A stretch of 11,127 nt of DNA, from positions 413 through 11,539 of the forward strand of contig NZ_NCSM01000089.1 of the NCBI RefSeq assembly GCF_002224125.1. Direction: 5' to 3'. The notes beneath the pieces are model-generated. The model did no database searches. It was not told the origin of the DNA and worked only from the letters and a program-made list of their open reading frames with translations. Source of the stretch: Streptomyces sp. NBS 14/10. GTDB taxonomy: Bacteria; Actinomycetota; Actinomycetes; Streptomycetales; Streptomycetaceae. Made by a program: the position numbers and the translations under genes. Positions 1-6,093 of the stretch are shown piece by piece; the first letter of the stretch is position 1; each line of letters begins with the position of its first letter.

Positions 1-223
1 CGCCACCACACTGCGCGAAGCCACCCGGGACGACGAAGCCCTGTCCCTGCAGATCCCCAGCGACGGCAGCCAGCGCGAACTGCGCTCCATCCTCGACTGG
101 CTCGACACCGCCGGCATCGAAGCCGACGAACTCACCGTCCACACCCCCGACCTCGACGACGTGTTCTTCGCCCTGACCGGCCCGGCCGACGTCCCCAACC
201 AGTCCAAGGAGAACGTCCGATGA
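1..223 (+). CDS. ABC transporter ATP-binding protein, DrrA-like (3' end only)
   Basis: Only the last 73 codons are inside the window; the Walker A, signature and Walker B motifs would lie upstream. The visible part, read in the frame that stops at the TGA of 221-223, ends in TPDLDDVFFALTG followed by a short polar tail. That ending is characteristic of the C-terminal domain (DUF4162-type) of daunorubicin/DrrA-family exporter ATPases. Its stop codon overlaps the ATG of the next gene (ATGA at 220-223), so the two are translationally coupled and should form one exporter: the ATPase energises and the permease forms the channel. The substrate cannot be told from sequence. The family assignment is good, but it rests on a C-terminal fragment. 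Confidence 0.85.
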   Translation, partial: ATTLREATRDDEALSLQIPSDGSQRELRSILDWLDTAGIEADELTVHTPDLDDVFFALTGPADVPNQSKENVR

Positions 224-1011
224 GCGCCCTCTCCCTCGCCGTACGCGACTCGAACACGATGCTGCGCCGCAATCTGCTGCACGCGTGGCGCTACCCGTCC
301 GGAACCCTGAACCTGCTGCTCACACCGATCATGATGCTGCTGCTCTTCGTCTACATCTTCGGCGACGTGATGAGCGCGGGCATCGGTGGCGGCGGCGCGG
401 ACCGCTCCGAGTACATCGCCTATATCGTCCCGGGCATCCTGATGATGACCATCGGCAGCACCGTGATCGGGGCCGCGGTGTACATCTCGATGGACATGGC
501 CGAGGGCCTCATCGCCCGCTTCCGTACGATGGCGGTCTACCGCGGCTCTGTGATCATCGGGCATGTCGTCGGCAGCGTGCTGCAGTCGATCGCCAGCGTG
601 GTCCTCGTCGGTGCCGTCGGCGTGGCCATCGGCTTCCGCTCCACGGATGCCACCGCCCTGGAATGGATCGCCGCCTTCGGACTCCTCGCGCTGTTCGCCC
701 TGGCGCTCACCTGGATCGCGGTCGGGATGGGCATGGCCAGCCCGAACCCCGAGGCGGCCAGCAACGCGGCCATGCCGCTGATCCTCCTGCCGCTCGTCTC
801 GAGCGCCTTCATCCCGGCCGACACGATGCCGGGCTGGTTCCGGCCGATCGCCGAGTACCAGCCGTTCACCCCGGCCATCGAGACGCTGCGCGGGCTGCTG
901 CTGGGCACCGAGATCGGCCATAACGGGTGGCTGGCCGTCGCCTGGTGCGTGGGGCTGACCTTGCTCGGCTACTTCTGGTCCATGGCGCTGTTCAACCGCG
1001 ACCCGAAGTAG
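220..1011 (+). CDS. ABC-2 type transporter permease, DrrB-like
   Basis: A 263-residue integral membrane protein, the usual length for DrrB-type permeases of drug and antibiotic exporters. About six hydrophobic segments are visible, roughly at residues 30-49, 66-89, 112-138, 148-170, 180-200 and 236-255. An N-terminal amphipathic stretch (LRRNLLHAWRYPSGTL) precedes the first helix, as in ABC-2 family permeases. The sequence around MDMAEGLIARFRTM matches the conserved cytoplasmic loop (EG.a.RFR.M) that contacts the ATPase. Near the end, FTPAIETLRGLLLG is the conserved periplasmic-to-last-helix segment. The start ATG at 220 overlaps the ATPase stop, so the gene is the second in a DrrAB operon. 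The likely role is export of a toxic small molecule, possibly self-made; the substrate is unknown. Confidence 0.93.
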   Translation: MSALSLAVRDSNTMLRRNLLHAWRYPSGTLNLLLTPIMMLLLFVYIFGDVMSAGIGGGGADRSEYIAYIVPGILMMTIGSTVIGAAVYISMDMAEGLIARFRTMAVYRGSVIIGHVVGSVLQSIASVVLVGAVGVAIGFRSTDATALEWIAAFGLLALFALALTWIAVGMGMASPNPEAASNAAMPLILLPLVSSAFIPADTMPGWFRPIAEYQPFTPAIETLRGLLLGTEIGHNGWLAVAWCVGLTLLGYFWSMALFNRDPK

Positions 1012-1044
1012 CCGATGCGCACCAGGCCCCGCCTGCGGAGTGGT

Positions 1045-2175
1045 TCATTGGCCCTTGTCGGTGATCATGTTGATCAGGTCGTGCGCTGTGTTCTTGTCGG
1101 AGTCGATCCCCTGGACCTCGGCACCTTCGAACGTGGCGGCCTCGGTGCTACGGGGGAACATGGCCCGCTCGTACTCGGTGAGCGCGGCCTCGATGTCGTC
1201 GGGGTGCGCGGCGAGGGCCTTGCCGAGTTCGGCGCCGTCGAGCATGGCCAGGTTGGCGCCTTCGCCGTTCGGGGCCGCGAGGTGGGCGGCGTCGCCGAGC
1301 AGGGTGACCCCCGGCGCCCGGTCCCACCGGTGTTCGGTCGGCAGGGCGTAGTGGGGGCGTAGGACCGGCGCGGTGTCGCCTTCGGTGATCAGCGCGGTGA
1401 GTTCGGGTGCCCAGCCGGCGAACTCTCGCGCGATGCGGGCGGCGGCCGCGGTGGTATCGGTGAAGTCGATGGCGGCGAACCAGTCCTGTGGCTTGGACAG
1501 CGCCACGTAGGTGTGCAGGGTGTCGCCGCTTTCCCGGTGAGCGAAGATCTCCTTGCCCAGCGAGGGCGCGATCATCGACCCGCCGCCGACCGCCTTCGCG
1601 GCGGCCGGGTGCCGGGTGTCGGCGTCGAACAGGTAGGTCTCGACGAACGACGTACCGGCGTACTCGGGTGTGGCGGGGGAGAGCAGCGGCCGGACCCGTG
1701 ACCACGCGCCGTCCGCGCCGACCAGCAGGCTGGTGACGACGGTGCCGCCGTCGGCGAACGCCACCTCGTAGCGGCCCTCGCCGAGGGCACGGACGCCGCT
1801 GACCTTGTGCCCCCACCGGACGGTGCCGACTGGGAGCGAGTCGAGCAGGATCTGCCGCAGCTCACCACGCTGCACCTCGGGGCGCCCGCCCGTGCCGTCG
1901 TCGGCCTTGTCGAGCACGACGGTGCCGTCCGGGTCGAGGACCCGCATCGTCTGGCGGCCCTCCAGGATGATGGCGTGGAACTCGTCCATCAGACCGGCCG
2001 CCGCGAGGGCGAGCTGCCCGTTGTAGTCGTGGATGTCGAGCATCCCGCCCTGTGTACGCGCCGACGGGGAGGGCTCGGCCTCGTAGACCGTGGCCGGGAT
2101 GCCGTGGACGTGCAGGACGCGGGCCAGCGTGAGACCGCCGAGTCCGGCGCCGATGATCGTGACGGGGGTGTGCAT
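1045..2175 (-). CDS. FAD-dependent monooxygenase, TetX-like (PHBH-fold class A flavoprotein)
   Basis: A 376-residue flavoprotein. The FAD Rossmann motif GAGLGG is at residues 9-14, with the ribose-binding acidic residue E32 in VYEAE. The second FAD motif, LLVGADGAWSRVR, is at 150-162 and the third, LLGDAAHLAAP, at 292-302. The region GGMLDIHDYNGQ (43-54) and RPEVQRGELRQILLDSL (98-114) closely parallel GGTLDLHKGSGQ and NPEINRNDLRAILLNSL of the tetracycline-inactivating enzyme TetX, recalled from memory rather than searched. The class hydroxylates aromatic or polyketide substrates using NADPH and O2. The ATG at 2175 is chosen because GAGGAG lies 5 bases upstream; the longer reading to 2262 adds 29 arginine-rich residues of no family. 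It converges on the exporter genes with a gap of 33 bases. Whether it acts on tetracyclines or on an unrelated aromatic compound is not decidable here. Confidence 0.9.
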   Translation of the reverse strand: MHTPVTIIGAGLGGLTLARVLHVHGIPATVYEAEPSPSARTQGGMLDIHDYNGQLALAAAGLMDEFHAIILEGRQTMRVLDPDGTVVLDKADDGTGGRPEVQRGELRQILLDSLPVGTVRWGHKVSGVRALGEGRYEVAFADGGTVVTSLLVGADGAWSRVRPLLSPATPEYAGTSFVETYLFDADTRHPAAAKAVGGGSMIAPSLGKEIFAHRESGDTLHTYVALSKPQDWFAAIDFTDTTAAAARIAREFAGWAPELTALITEGDTAPVLRPHYALPTEHRWDRAPGVTLLGDAAHLAAPNGEGANLAMLDGAELGKALAAHPDDIEAALTEYERAMFPRSTEAATFEGAEVQGIDSDKNTAHDLINMITDKGQ

Positions 2176-2180
2176 GATGA

Positions 2181-2186
2181 CTCCTC
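2181..2186 (-). promoter_or_regulatory. Ribosome binding site fixing the monooxygenase start
   Basis: Read on the minus strand this is GAGGAG, five bases before the ATG at 2175. It supports that start and argues against the in-frame upstream start at 2262. Confidence 0.8.
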
Positions 2187-2263
2187 GGGATCGGGCCGCC
2201 CGGTGAGTTCCGGCGGGCCGTCTCCGGAAAGGTGCCGGACCCCGCCGATGAGCCACCGACATC

Positions 2264-2305
2264 CGACCGACGGCCCTCTATGGGCGACCGACGGCCCCCG
2301 ATGGG
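2264..2305. repeat. Tandem 21-bp direct repeat in the divergent intergenic region
   Basis: Two adjacent 21-base units (2264-2284 and 2285-2305) both begin CGACCGACGGCCC and end in ATGGG. They differ at only two positions, 14 and 16 of the unit. The pair lies about 90 bases upstream of the monooxygenase start and 60 bases upstream of the nuclease start. Exact head-to-tail units of two helical turns are a common form of regulator binding site, but no protein can be named. The units also read as PIGGRRS/PIEGRRS in a non-coding minus-strand frame, which I regard as incidental. Confidence 0.6.
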
Positions 2306-2322
2306 CCACTTCCCCTCCATCG

Positions 2323-2340
2323 ACGGTTGGGCCCAATCGT
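2323..2340. promoter_or_regulatory. Near-perfect 18-bp palindrome, candidate operator
   Basis: ACGGTTGGGCCCAATCGT is a dyad with a perfect 10-bp core (TTGGGCCCAA, 2327-2336) and outer arms ACG/CGT. A single mismatched pair (2326/2337) separates core and arms. It sits 25 bases before the proposed nuclease GTG start, between divergent genes, where a dimeric repressor such as a TetR or MarR member could control either side. No such regulator gene is in the window, so the role is inferred from position and symmetry only. Confidence 0.45.
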
Positions 2341-2351
2341 GGGTTTTCGCC

Positions 2352-2356
2352 AGGAG
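2352..2356 (+). promoter_or_regulatory. Ribosome binding site for the Shedu-type nuclease (start-deciding)
   Basis: AGGAG lies nine bases before GTG 2366, which is in frame with the nuclease. The competing start is ATG 2390, preceded at seven bases by TAGGGT (2377-2382), which resembles a -10 box of a leaderless Streptomyces transcript. I see no matching -35 element at 16-18 bases. I prefer GTG 2366, but only moderately. Confidence 0.5.
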
Positions 2357-2365
2357 TGGTTGTCA

Positions 2366-3601
2366 GTGCCCGGTTCTAGGGTGTCCCGCATGGGGACATT
2401 CCGATCCGGCTTCACACTCTGGCGCATGGTCGAGGCGGCACGGGAACTCACTGAGCACGCAGGCGTGCTGGAGCGCATCGACGCGGTGCTGCACATCATG
2501 GATGGATACCGCGGAACGTACGGCAAGGGCAGACCGTTGGTGGACGCCTTGGAGGAGGTAGCTCAAGCGGCCATCCTCCATGAGGACTTCGGGCTCGCTC
2601 AGCGCTTTCAGCGTTTCGCCGCCTACGCCGGAGGCGAGCTGTTTCTCGAGATCCTGGAAAACTACTACGACGACGAAGCGAGGCAGCGCAGCGAGGAACA
2701 GATGCGGCGGATGGTCGCCATGGGTGCCGACCGAGCGGTCGCTGCCCTGGACGTCCTGTGCCGGGACAAGCCTGACGCCACCGCCACTGATGCCCGTGAC
2801 CTCTTTCGCGGCATTGCTCAGTCCGCGGACTACCTGGGCCTCGGGAGCGGCGAGGGCGGGATGCAGTTGTCCACCAAGGAAGTGAGGCGGCTCCAAGAGT
2901 ACGGGCACATGGAGATACTGCTTCGGAGCCTGCCCCGGCCGGCCTCCGTCGAGGCCGTACGGATGATGAGCGACGTCCTGGCCGACGCCGATGCGGGGCT
3001 GTTGGCCCAACTGCTCGAACTGAACGCCAGGCGGGCCGCCCTCGTGGCCCTGCGTGCCGCGGTGGAGGACCCGAACAGCTCCGAAAGTGCCCTCCACACC
3101 TGTCTGAAGAACCAAGAGTGGATCTTCGGCGGAGCATATGTGGCCGAGCTGGCGCGCCGTCAGTACACCGCGGACACCATCCTCGACATCCCGCTGCTCC
3201 GTGCTGACGGGTCCCTGCACGTGGTGGAACTCAAACGCGCCAATGTCAAGGATCTGGTCATCCGACGCAGCGGCCACCTCATGCTGGGCGCTCCGCCGCA
3301 TCACGCGGTTTCCCAGGCGCAGAATTATCTCCGGGCCATGGACGAGAACCGGCGGACCATCCTCGCGGATCACGGCGTCGATACCCGTAGGGCCTCGGCG
3401 ACCGTCGTTATCGGGCATTCACGGTATGTGAGCGGCGGTATCACACCCCAGGAGGTCGCGGAGACTCTACGCACATACAACACGCATGCAGCGCGCATAG
3501 AAGTGATCACGTTCGAGACCCTTCTGGATTCGGCGACCCGGATGCTGGCACTCTCCTCATCACGGCGGGACTCCGATTCGACCGAGGAGCCCGCGGCATG
3601 A
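2366..3601 (+). CDS. sduA: Shedu-type anti-phage nuclease (SduA family, DUF4263)
   Basis: A 411-residue protein, numbered here from GTG 2366. Residues 1 to about 230 are soluble and look mostly helical, with no recognised domain. From about 231 the sequence matches the DUF4263 domain of the Shedu defence protein SduA: a lead-in helix with EDPNSSESALHTCLKNQ, then WIFGG at 252-256. The PD-(D/E)xK nuclease core follows: D274 in ILDIPLL, then E288 and K290 in VVELKRA. A helix with AVSQAQNYL (Q317, Q319) supplies the usual trailing glutamine. The active site therefore appears complete. Shedu is a known defence nuclease; the N-terminal region varies between members and is thought to sense infection or nucleic-acid ends. 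Its GC content falls to 55-67% in sampled 60-base lines, against about 78% in the gene at 4090, suggesting transfer. Its stop overlaps the next start (ATGA). The alternative start is ATG 2390. Confidence 0.85.
   Translation: MPGSRVSRMGTFRSGFTLWRMVEAARELTEHAGVLERIDAVLHIMDGYRGTYGKGRPLVDALEEVAQAAILHEDFGLAQRFQRFAAYAGGELFLEILENYYDDEARQRSEEQMRRMVAMGADRAVAALDVLCRDKPDATATDARDLFRGIAQSADYLGLGSGEGGMQLSTKEVRRLQEYGHMEILLRSLPRPASVEAVRMMSDVLADADAGLLAQLLELNARRAALVALRAAVEDPNSSESALHTCLKNQEWIFGGAYVAELARRQYTADTILDIPLLRADGSLHVVELKRANVKDLVIRRSGHLMLGAPPHHAVSQAQNYLRAMDENRRTILADHGVDTRRASATVVIGHSRYVSGGITPQEVAETLRTYNTHAARIEVITFETLLDSATRMLALSSSRRDSDSTEEPAA
3584..3589 (+). promoter_or_regulatory. Ribosome binding site of the small coupled gene
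   Basis: GAGGAG lies inside the last codons of the nuclease gene, eight bases before ATG 3598. A strong site of its own plus the ATGA overlap argues that the small downstream frame is truly translated. Confidence 0.7.
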
Positions 3602-3921
3602 ACAACACCCGTCCTGAGATCGAACCGCTCCTGGCCGGTCTGTGCGGTGGTGCCATTACGGCCAAGGACTATGTCGGTTATTTCCAGAACGAGCACGGTG
3701 AGGAGCTCGTCTTCGCTCAACGCCGGGGCGAGAAGACCGCGCGGCTCTGGCACAGCGACGCGGATTGGCAGGTGTTCCGCGTGGGCGACCACTCGATACG
3801 GGTCGGCGGCATGGTGGACGGGATGATTACCGTCGGCGACCTGATCATCAATCGCACGGAAGCAACGTGGCTGTCCTCCTGCCTGGCCGCTTCTCGTCAC
3901 CTGCGCCCGGGGCGTGCCTGA
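3598..3921 (+). CDS. Conserved-looking small protein of unknown family, coupled to the Shedu nuclease
   Basis: A 107-residue protein I do not recognise. It has no signal peptide and no membrane segment. An acidic-to-neutral N-terminal part (EIEPLLAGLCGG) is followed by alternating short strands (GEELVFAQRR, TARLWHSDADWQVFRVGD, HSIRVGGMVDGMITVGDLI). That pattern suggests a small beta-rich domain, ending in a helix with WLSSCLAASRHL and a basic tail. The start overlaps the nuclease stop (ATGA, 3598-3601) and has its own GAGGAG, so both are made together. It shares the lower GC of the nuclease (about 53% in 3661-3720), so the two probably travelled as a unit. Possible roles are a regulator or inhibitor of the nuclease, a sensor subunit, or an unrelated passenger; none is shown by the sequence. 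Confidence 0.75.
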   Translation: MNNTRPEIEPLLAGLCGGAITAKDYVGYFQNEHGEELVFAQRRGEKTARLWHSDADWQVFRVGDHSIRVGGMVDGMITVGDLIINRTEATWLSSCLAASRHLRPGRA

Positions 3922-4004
3922 CGAACTCCTCACTCCGCTCAGCGTGGTTAGGACGTCGGGATCGGGCGTACGGCTGGGTTACACAACAATGACATTCAGG
4001 CGTA

Positions 4005-4029
4005 CAACCGGAGACCTGCCTTCCTTGTC
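4005..4029 (+). promoter_or_regulatory. Possible ECF-sigma-type promoter of the FG-GAP gene
   Basis: Within the 168-base gap before the secreted protein, CAACC (4005-4009) is followed 17 bases later by GTC (4027-4029). This spacing and composition recall ECF sigma promoters of the CAACC/GTC kind. A GGCGTAC heptamer occurs twice just upstream (3965-3971 and 3999-4005). The call is from pattern memory only. The rest of 3922-4089 holds no gene or clear terminator that I can see. Confidence 0.22.
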
Positions 4030-4076
4030 GGACTGTGCGGGGGCGCGGCGCGTGCCGTGTTGAACTCGACCACTCT

Positions 4077-4082
4077 GAGAGG
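4077..4082 (+). promoter_or_regulatory. Ribosome binding site fixing the FG-GAP protein start
   Basis: GAGAGG lies seven bases before ATG 4090. The in-frame codon at 4057 lacks such a site and would place eleven extra polar residues before an otherwise standard signal peptide, so 4090 is preferred. Confidence 0.65.
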
Positions 4083-4089
4083 CAGTTGT

Positions 4090-5580
4090 ATGTCCCGAGC
4101 AGGACACAGGATCCGTACCGAACGGCTGGGCGCGCCCCTGGCCGCCGCGGTGCTGCTCGCCGGAGGGCTCAGCGCCTGGGCCCTCACCGGGGCTTCGGCC
4201 CAGGCCGCCCCCGCGTCGGTGGACGCCCAGGACGACTTCAATGGCGACGGCTACGCCGACCTCGTCATCGGGGCGCCGAACGCCACGGTGTCCGACAAGG
4301 CGAAGGCCGGCTACGTGGCCATCACGTACGGTTCGGCGAGCGGACTGTCCACCGCCAACAAGAAGATCGTGAGCCGGTCGACCAGCGGGATTCCCGGCTC
4401 CGCGACCGCGGGCGAGCGCTTCGGGCTGACCTTCACCAAGGGCGACCTGGACGGCGACGGCTACGGCGACCTCGTGATCGCGGGCGGTCCCGGGGGCTCC
4501 GTCGTGCTGTGGGGCTCCGCCTCCGGGCTCACCGGCGGTACGAACCTCGCCGGGTACGGGCAGGCCCCGCAGGCCGGTGACTTCGACGGGGACGGTAAGA
4601 CCGACCTCGCGCTGTTCGCCCACAGCACCGTCGCGGGTGACGACCCGCCGAGCGCCAAGGCCGCCCTGTGGAAGGGCCCGATCTCCCGGACCGGCACGCC
4701 CGCCGCCGTGCTCAACATCCTCGACAAGTCCGAGTGGTGGGGCTACGACGAGGACGACGCCTCCTGCGCCACGGGTGGCGGCTGCGAGGAGGACGGCGAC
4801 TCGATCAGCGGGCCCATCGTCAACGGCCATGTCGGCGACGTCAACGGCGACGGCAAGGACGACATCGTCCAGTGGGTCTACACCGGTGACGGAACCTGGG
4901 GCAACCGGCTGCTGATCGGCGGCGCGTCGGGCTTCACCAAGTCCTGGGTCCCCGGCGAAGGCGCGAGCAGCGACGTCTCGGGCACCGGCGTGGGCGACGT
5001 GAACGGTGACGGCTTCGACGACGTGGTGGTCGGTGGCGACGGCTGGGACAGCAAGGTCCGCGTCGCCTACGGCTCGGCCTCCGGCCTGTCCGACGCGAAC
5101 ACGAAGTCGTTCGACCAGAGCCTGCCCGGCCTCTACGGCGCGGAGGAGGAGGGTGACGGCCTCGGCACGGCGATCTCCGTGGACGACGTGAACGGCGACG
5201 GCTACGCCGACATCGCCCTCGGCATCCCCGGCGAGGACTTCAGCGGCCTCACCGACGCCGGTTCGTTCGCCCTGGTCCCCGGCAGTGCCTCCGGCTTCAC
5301 CGGCACCGGCAGCCAGGTCTTCCACCAGAACACCCCCGGGGTGCCCGGCGTGGCCGAATCGGGCGACAAGTTCGGCGCCACCACCGCGCTCCTCGACGTC
5401 AACGGAGACGGCCACCGCGACATCGCCGTCGCCTCCACCACCGAGAACGGCGACAACGGCGCGGTCTGGCTGCTCCGCGGCACGTCCACCGGCCTGACCA
5501 CGGACTCCGCCCTCGCCTTCGGCCCCGACGACCTGTCCGCGCCCGCCACGAAGGCGCAGTTCGGGACCAGCCTGCGCTGA
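4090..5580 (+). CDS. Secreted FG-GAP / integrin-alpha-like beta-propeller protein
   Basis: A 496-residue protein with an N-terminal signal peptide. A basic start (MSRAGHRIRTERLG) is followed by a hydrophobic core (APLAAAVLLAGGLSAWAL) and a likely cleavage after ASAQA near residue 38. The mature part carries seven calcium-binding D-x-(N/D)-G-D-G-x-x-D loops. They begin at residues 49 (DFNGDGYAD), 119 (DLDGDGYGD), 164 (DFDGDGKTD), 250 (DVNGDGKDD), 303 (DVNGDGFDD), 366 (DVNGDGYAD) and 436 (DVNGDGHRD). They are usually followed by a hydrophobic strand (LVIGAP, VVVGG, IALGIPG). Seven repeats fit one complete seven-bladed propeller. Such proteins are common in Streptomyces and act outside the cell. 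Adhesion, ligand binding or lectin-like roles are proposed for the family, and no catalytic residues are visible. Base composition is typical high-GC, unlike the cassette before it. Confidence 0.93.
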   Translation: MSRAGHRIRTERLGAPLAAAVLLAGGLSAWALTGASAQAAPASVDAQDDFNGDGYADLVIGAPNATVSDKAKAGYVAITYGSASGLSTANKKIVSRSTSGIPGSATAGERFGLTFTKGDLDGDGYGDLVIAGGPGGSVVLWGSASGLTGGTNLAGYGQAPQAGDFDGDGKTDLALFAHSTVAGDDPPSAKAALWKGPISRTGTPAAVLNILDKSEWWGYDEDDASCATGGGCEEDGDSISGPIVNGHVGDVNGDGKDDIVQWVYTGDGTWGNRLLIGGASGFTKSWVPGEGASSDVSGTGVGDVNGDGFDDVVVGGDGWDSKVRVAYGSASGLSDANTKSFDQSLPGLYGAEEEGDGLGTAISVDDVNGDGYADIALGIPGEDFSGLTDAGSFALVPGSASGFTGTGSQVFHQNTPGVPGVAESGDKFGATTALLDVNGDGHRDIAVASTTENGDNGAVWLLRGTSTGLTTDSALAFGPDDLSAPATKAQFGTSLR

Positions 5581-5636
5581 CCGTCCGGACCGAGTGACGG
5601 CACGGCCCGTACGGCCCGTACGGCCGGCCTCACTCA

Positions 5637-5667
5637 CGTGGCCCCTGGCTTCCCGCCAGGGGCCACG
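5637..5667. terminator. Strong hairpin between convergent genes, likely bidirectional terminator
   Basis: A perfect 13-bp stem (left arm 5637-5649, CGTGGCCCCTGGC; right arm 5655-5667) closes a five-base TTCCC loop. It sits between the stop of the FG-GAP gene (5580) and the stop of the convergent NTF2-like gene (5676). There is no T tract on either side, as is common for Streptomyces hairpin terminators. Symmetry and position suggest it serves both transcripts. Confidence 0.8.
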
Positions 5668-5675
5668 GCTCGGCG

Positions 5676-6086
5676 TCATGGCCGCGGGAAGAGAGTCGCG
5701 GCCACGTGGTGGGTGTCGGCGTATTCGACGACGGAGACGATCTTGCCGTCCCGCACTGTGTAGATGCCGAGGCAGCGGTTGTCGTAGGTGCCGCCATGGA
5801 CGGTCTTGGCCTTGGAGGTCCATTCGGCCACCACGCGCTCGCCCTCGGCGATCGTGCTGACCAGTTCGATCTCCAGGGTGCCGGGGACGAAGACCGTTCC
5901 CATGCCGCCGAGGAACTCGTTGATGATCGCGTCGCGGCCCTGCCACACCTTGGAGACGGGCAGGCTGCCCGGGTAGTGCCAGGTCGCGTCCGCGGCGAAG
6001 CTGTCGTGGATGACGTCGGCGTCACCGTCGCGTACGGCCTCGACGTAGCGGATGACGACGGCTCTGGGGTCGGCGGTGGTGGTCAT
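5676..6086 (-). CDS. Nuclear transport factor 2 / SnoaL-like family protein
   Basis: A 136-residue protein of the usual size for the small cone-shaped SnoaL/NTF2-like fold. The N-terminal helix VVIRYVEAVRDGDADVIHDSFAADATWHYPGS is the family signature opening. It is followed by VWQGRDAIINEFL, then strands ELVSTIAEGERVVAEWTSKAK and GIYTVRDGKIVSVVEYADTHH with the typical aromatic and acidic pocket residues near the end. Members include polyketide cyclases, isomerases and many of unknown substrate. The ATG at 6086 is chosen because AAGGAG (6094-6099 on the minus strand) lies seven bases upstream; a longer reading to 6206 would overlap the preceding gene's end. It lies 31 bases downstream of the oxidoreductase and is probably co-transcribed, which suggests both act on one small carbonyl or quinone compound (inference). 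Confidence 0.9.
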   Translation of the reverse strand: MTTTADPRAVVIRYVEAVRDGDADVIHDSFAADATWHYPGSLPVSKVWQGRDAIINEFLGGMGTVFVPGTLEIELVSTIAEGERVVAEWTSKAKTVHGGTYDNRCLGIYTVRDGKIVSVVEYADTHHVAATLFPRP

Positions 6087-6093
6087 GGTCTTG

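Noticed and set aside
1012..1044. Possible terminator between the convergent permease and monooxygenase genes
   Set aside because: Only a four-base stem (AGGC/GCCT) is visible in this 33-base gap, which is too weak to call.
2176..2262. N-terminal extension of the monooxygenase
   Set aside because: The extra 29 residues are arginine-rich and lie before the conserved flavin-binding start, while GAGGAG supports ATG 2175.
2363..3418. 351-codon minus-strand frame over the nuclease
   Set aside because: It is antisense to a gene with recognised catalytic motifs, with no motif of its own and no ribosome site.
2176..3921. Search for mobile-element ends, tRNA or integrase around the Shedu cassette
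   Set aside because: No inverted termini, recombinase gene, tRNA-like fold or flanking duplication could be found by reading, so no mobile element is claimed.
5601..5625. Short tandem units CACGGCC, CGTACGGCC, CGTACGGCC
   Set aside because: The units are only 7-9 bases long, of very simple composition, and lie after a stop codon beside a much better terminator. No independent reason to assign a role.
3979..5946. 655-codon open frame on the minus strand
   Set aside because: It is antisense to the FG-GAP gene, runs through its terminator hairpin, and reads as low-complexity valine/glycine/alanine-rich sequence. It is a mirror of the regular high-GC codons opposite.
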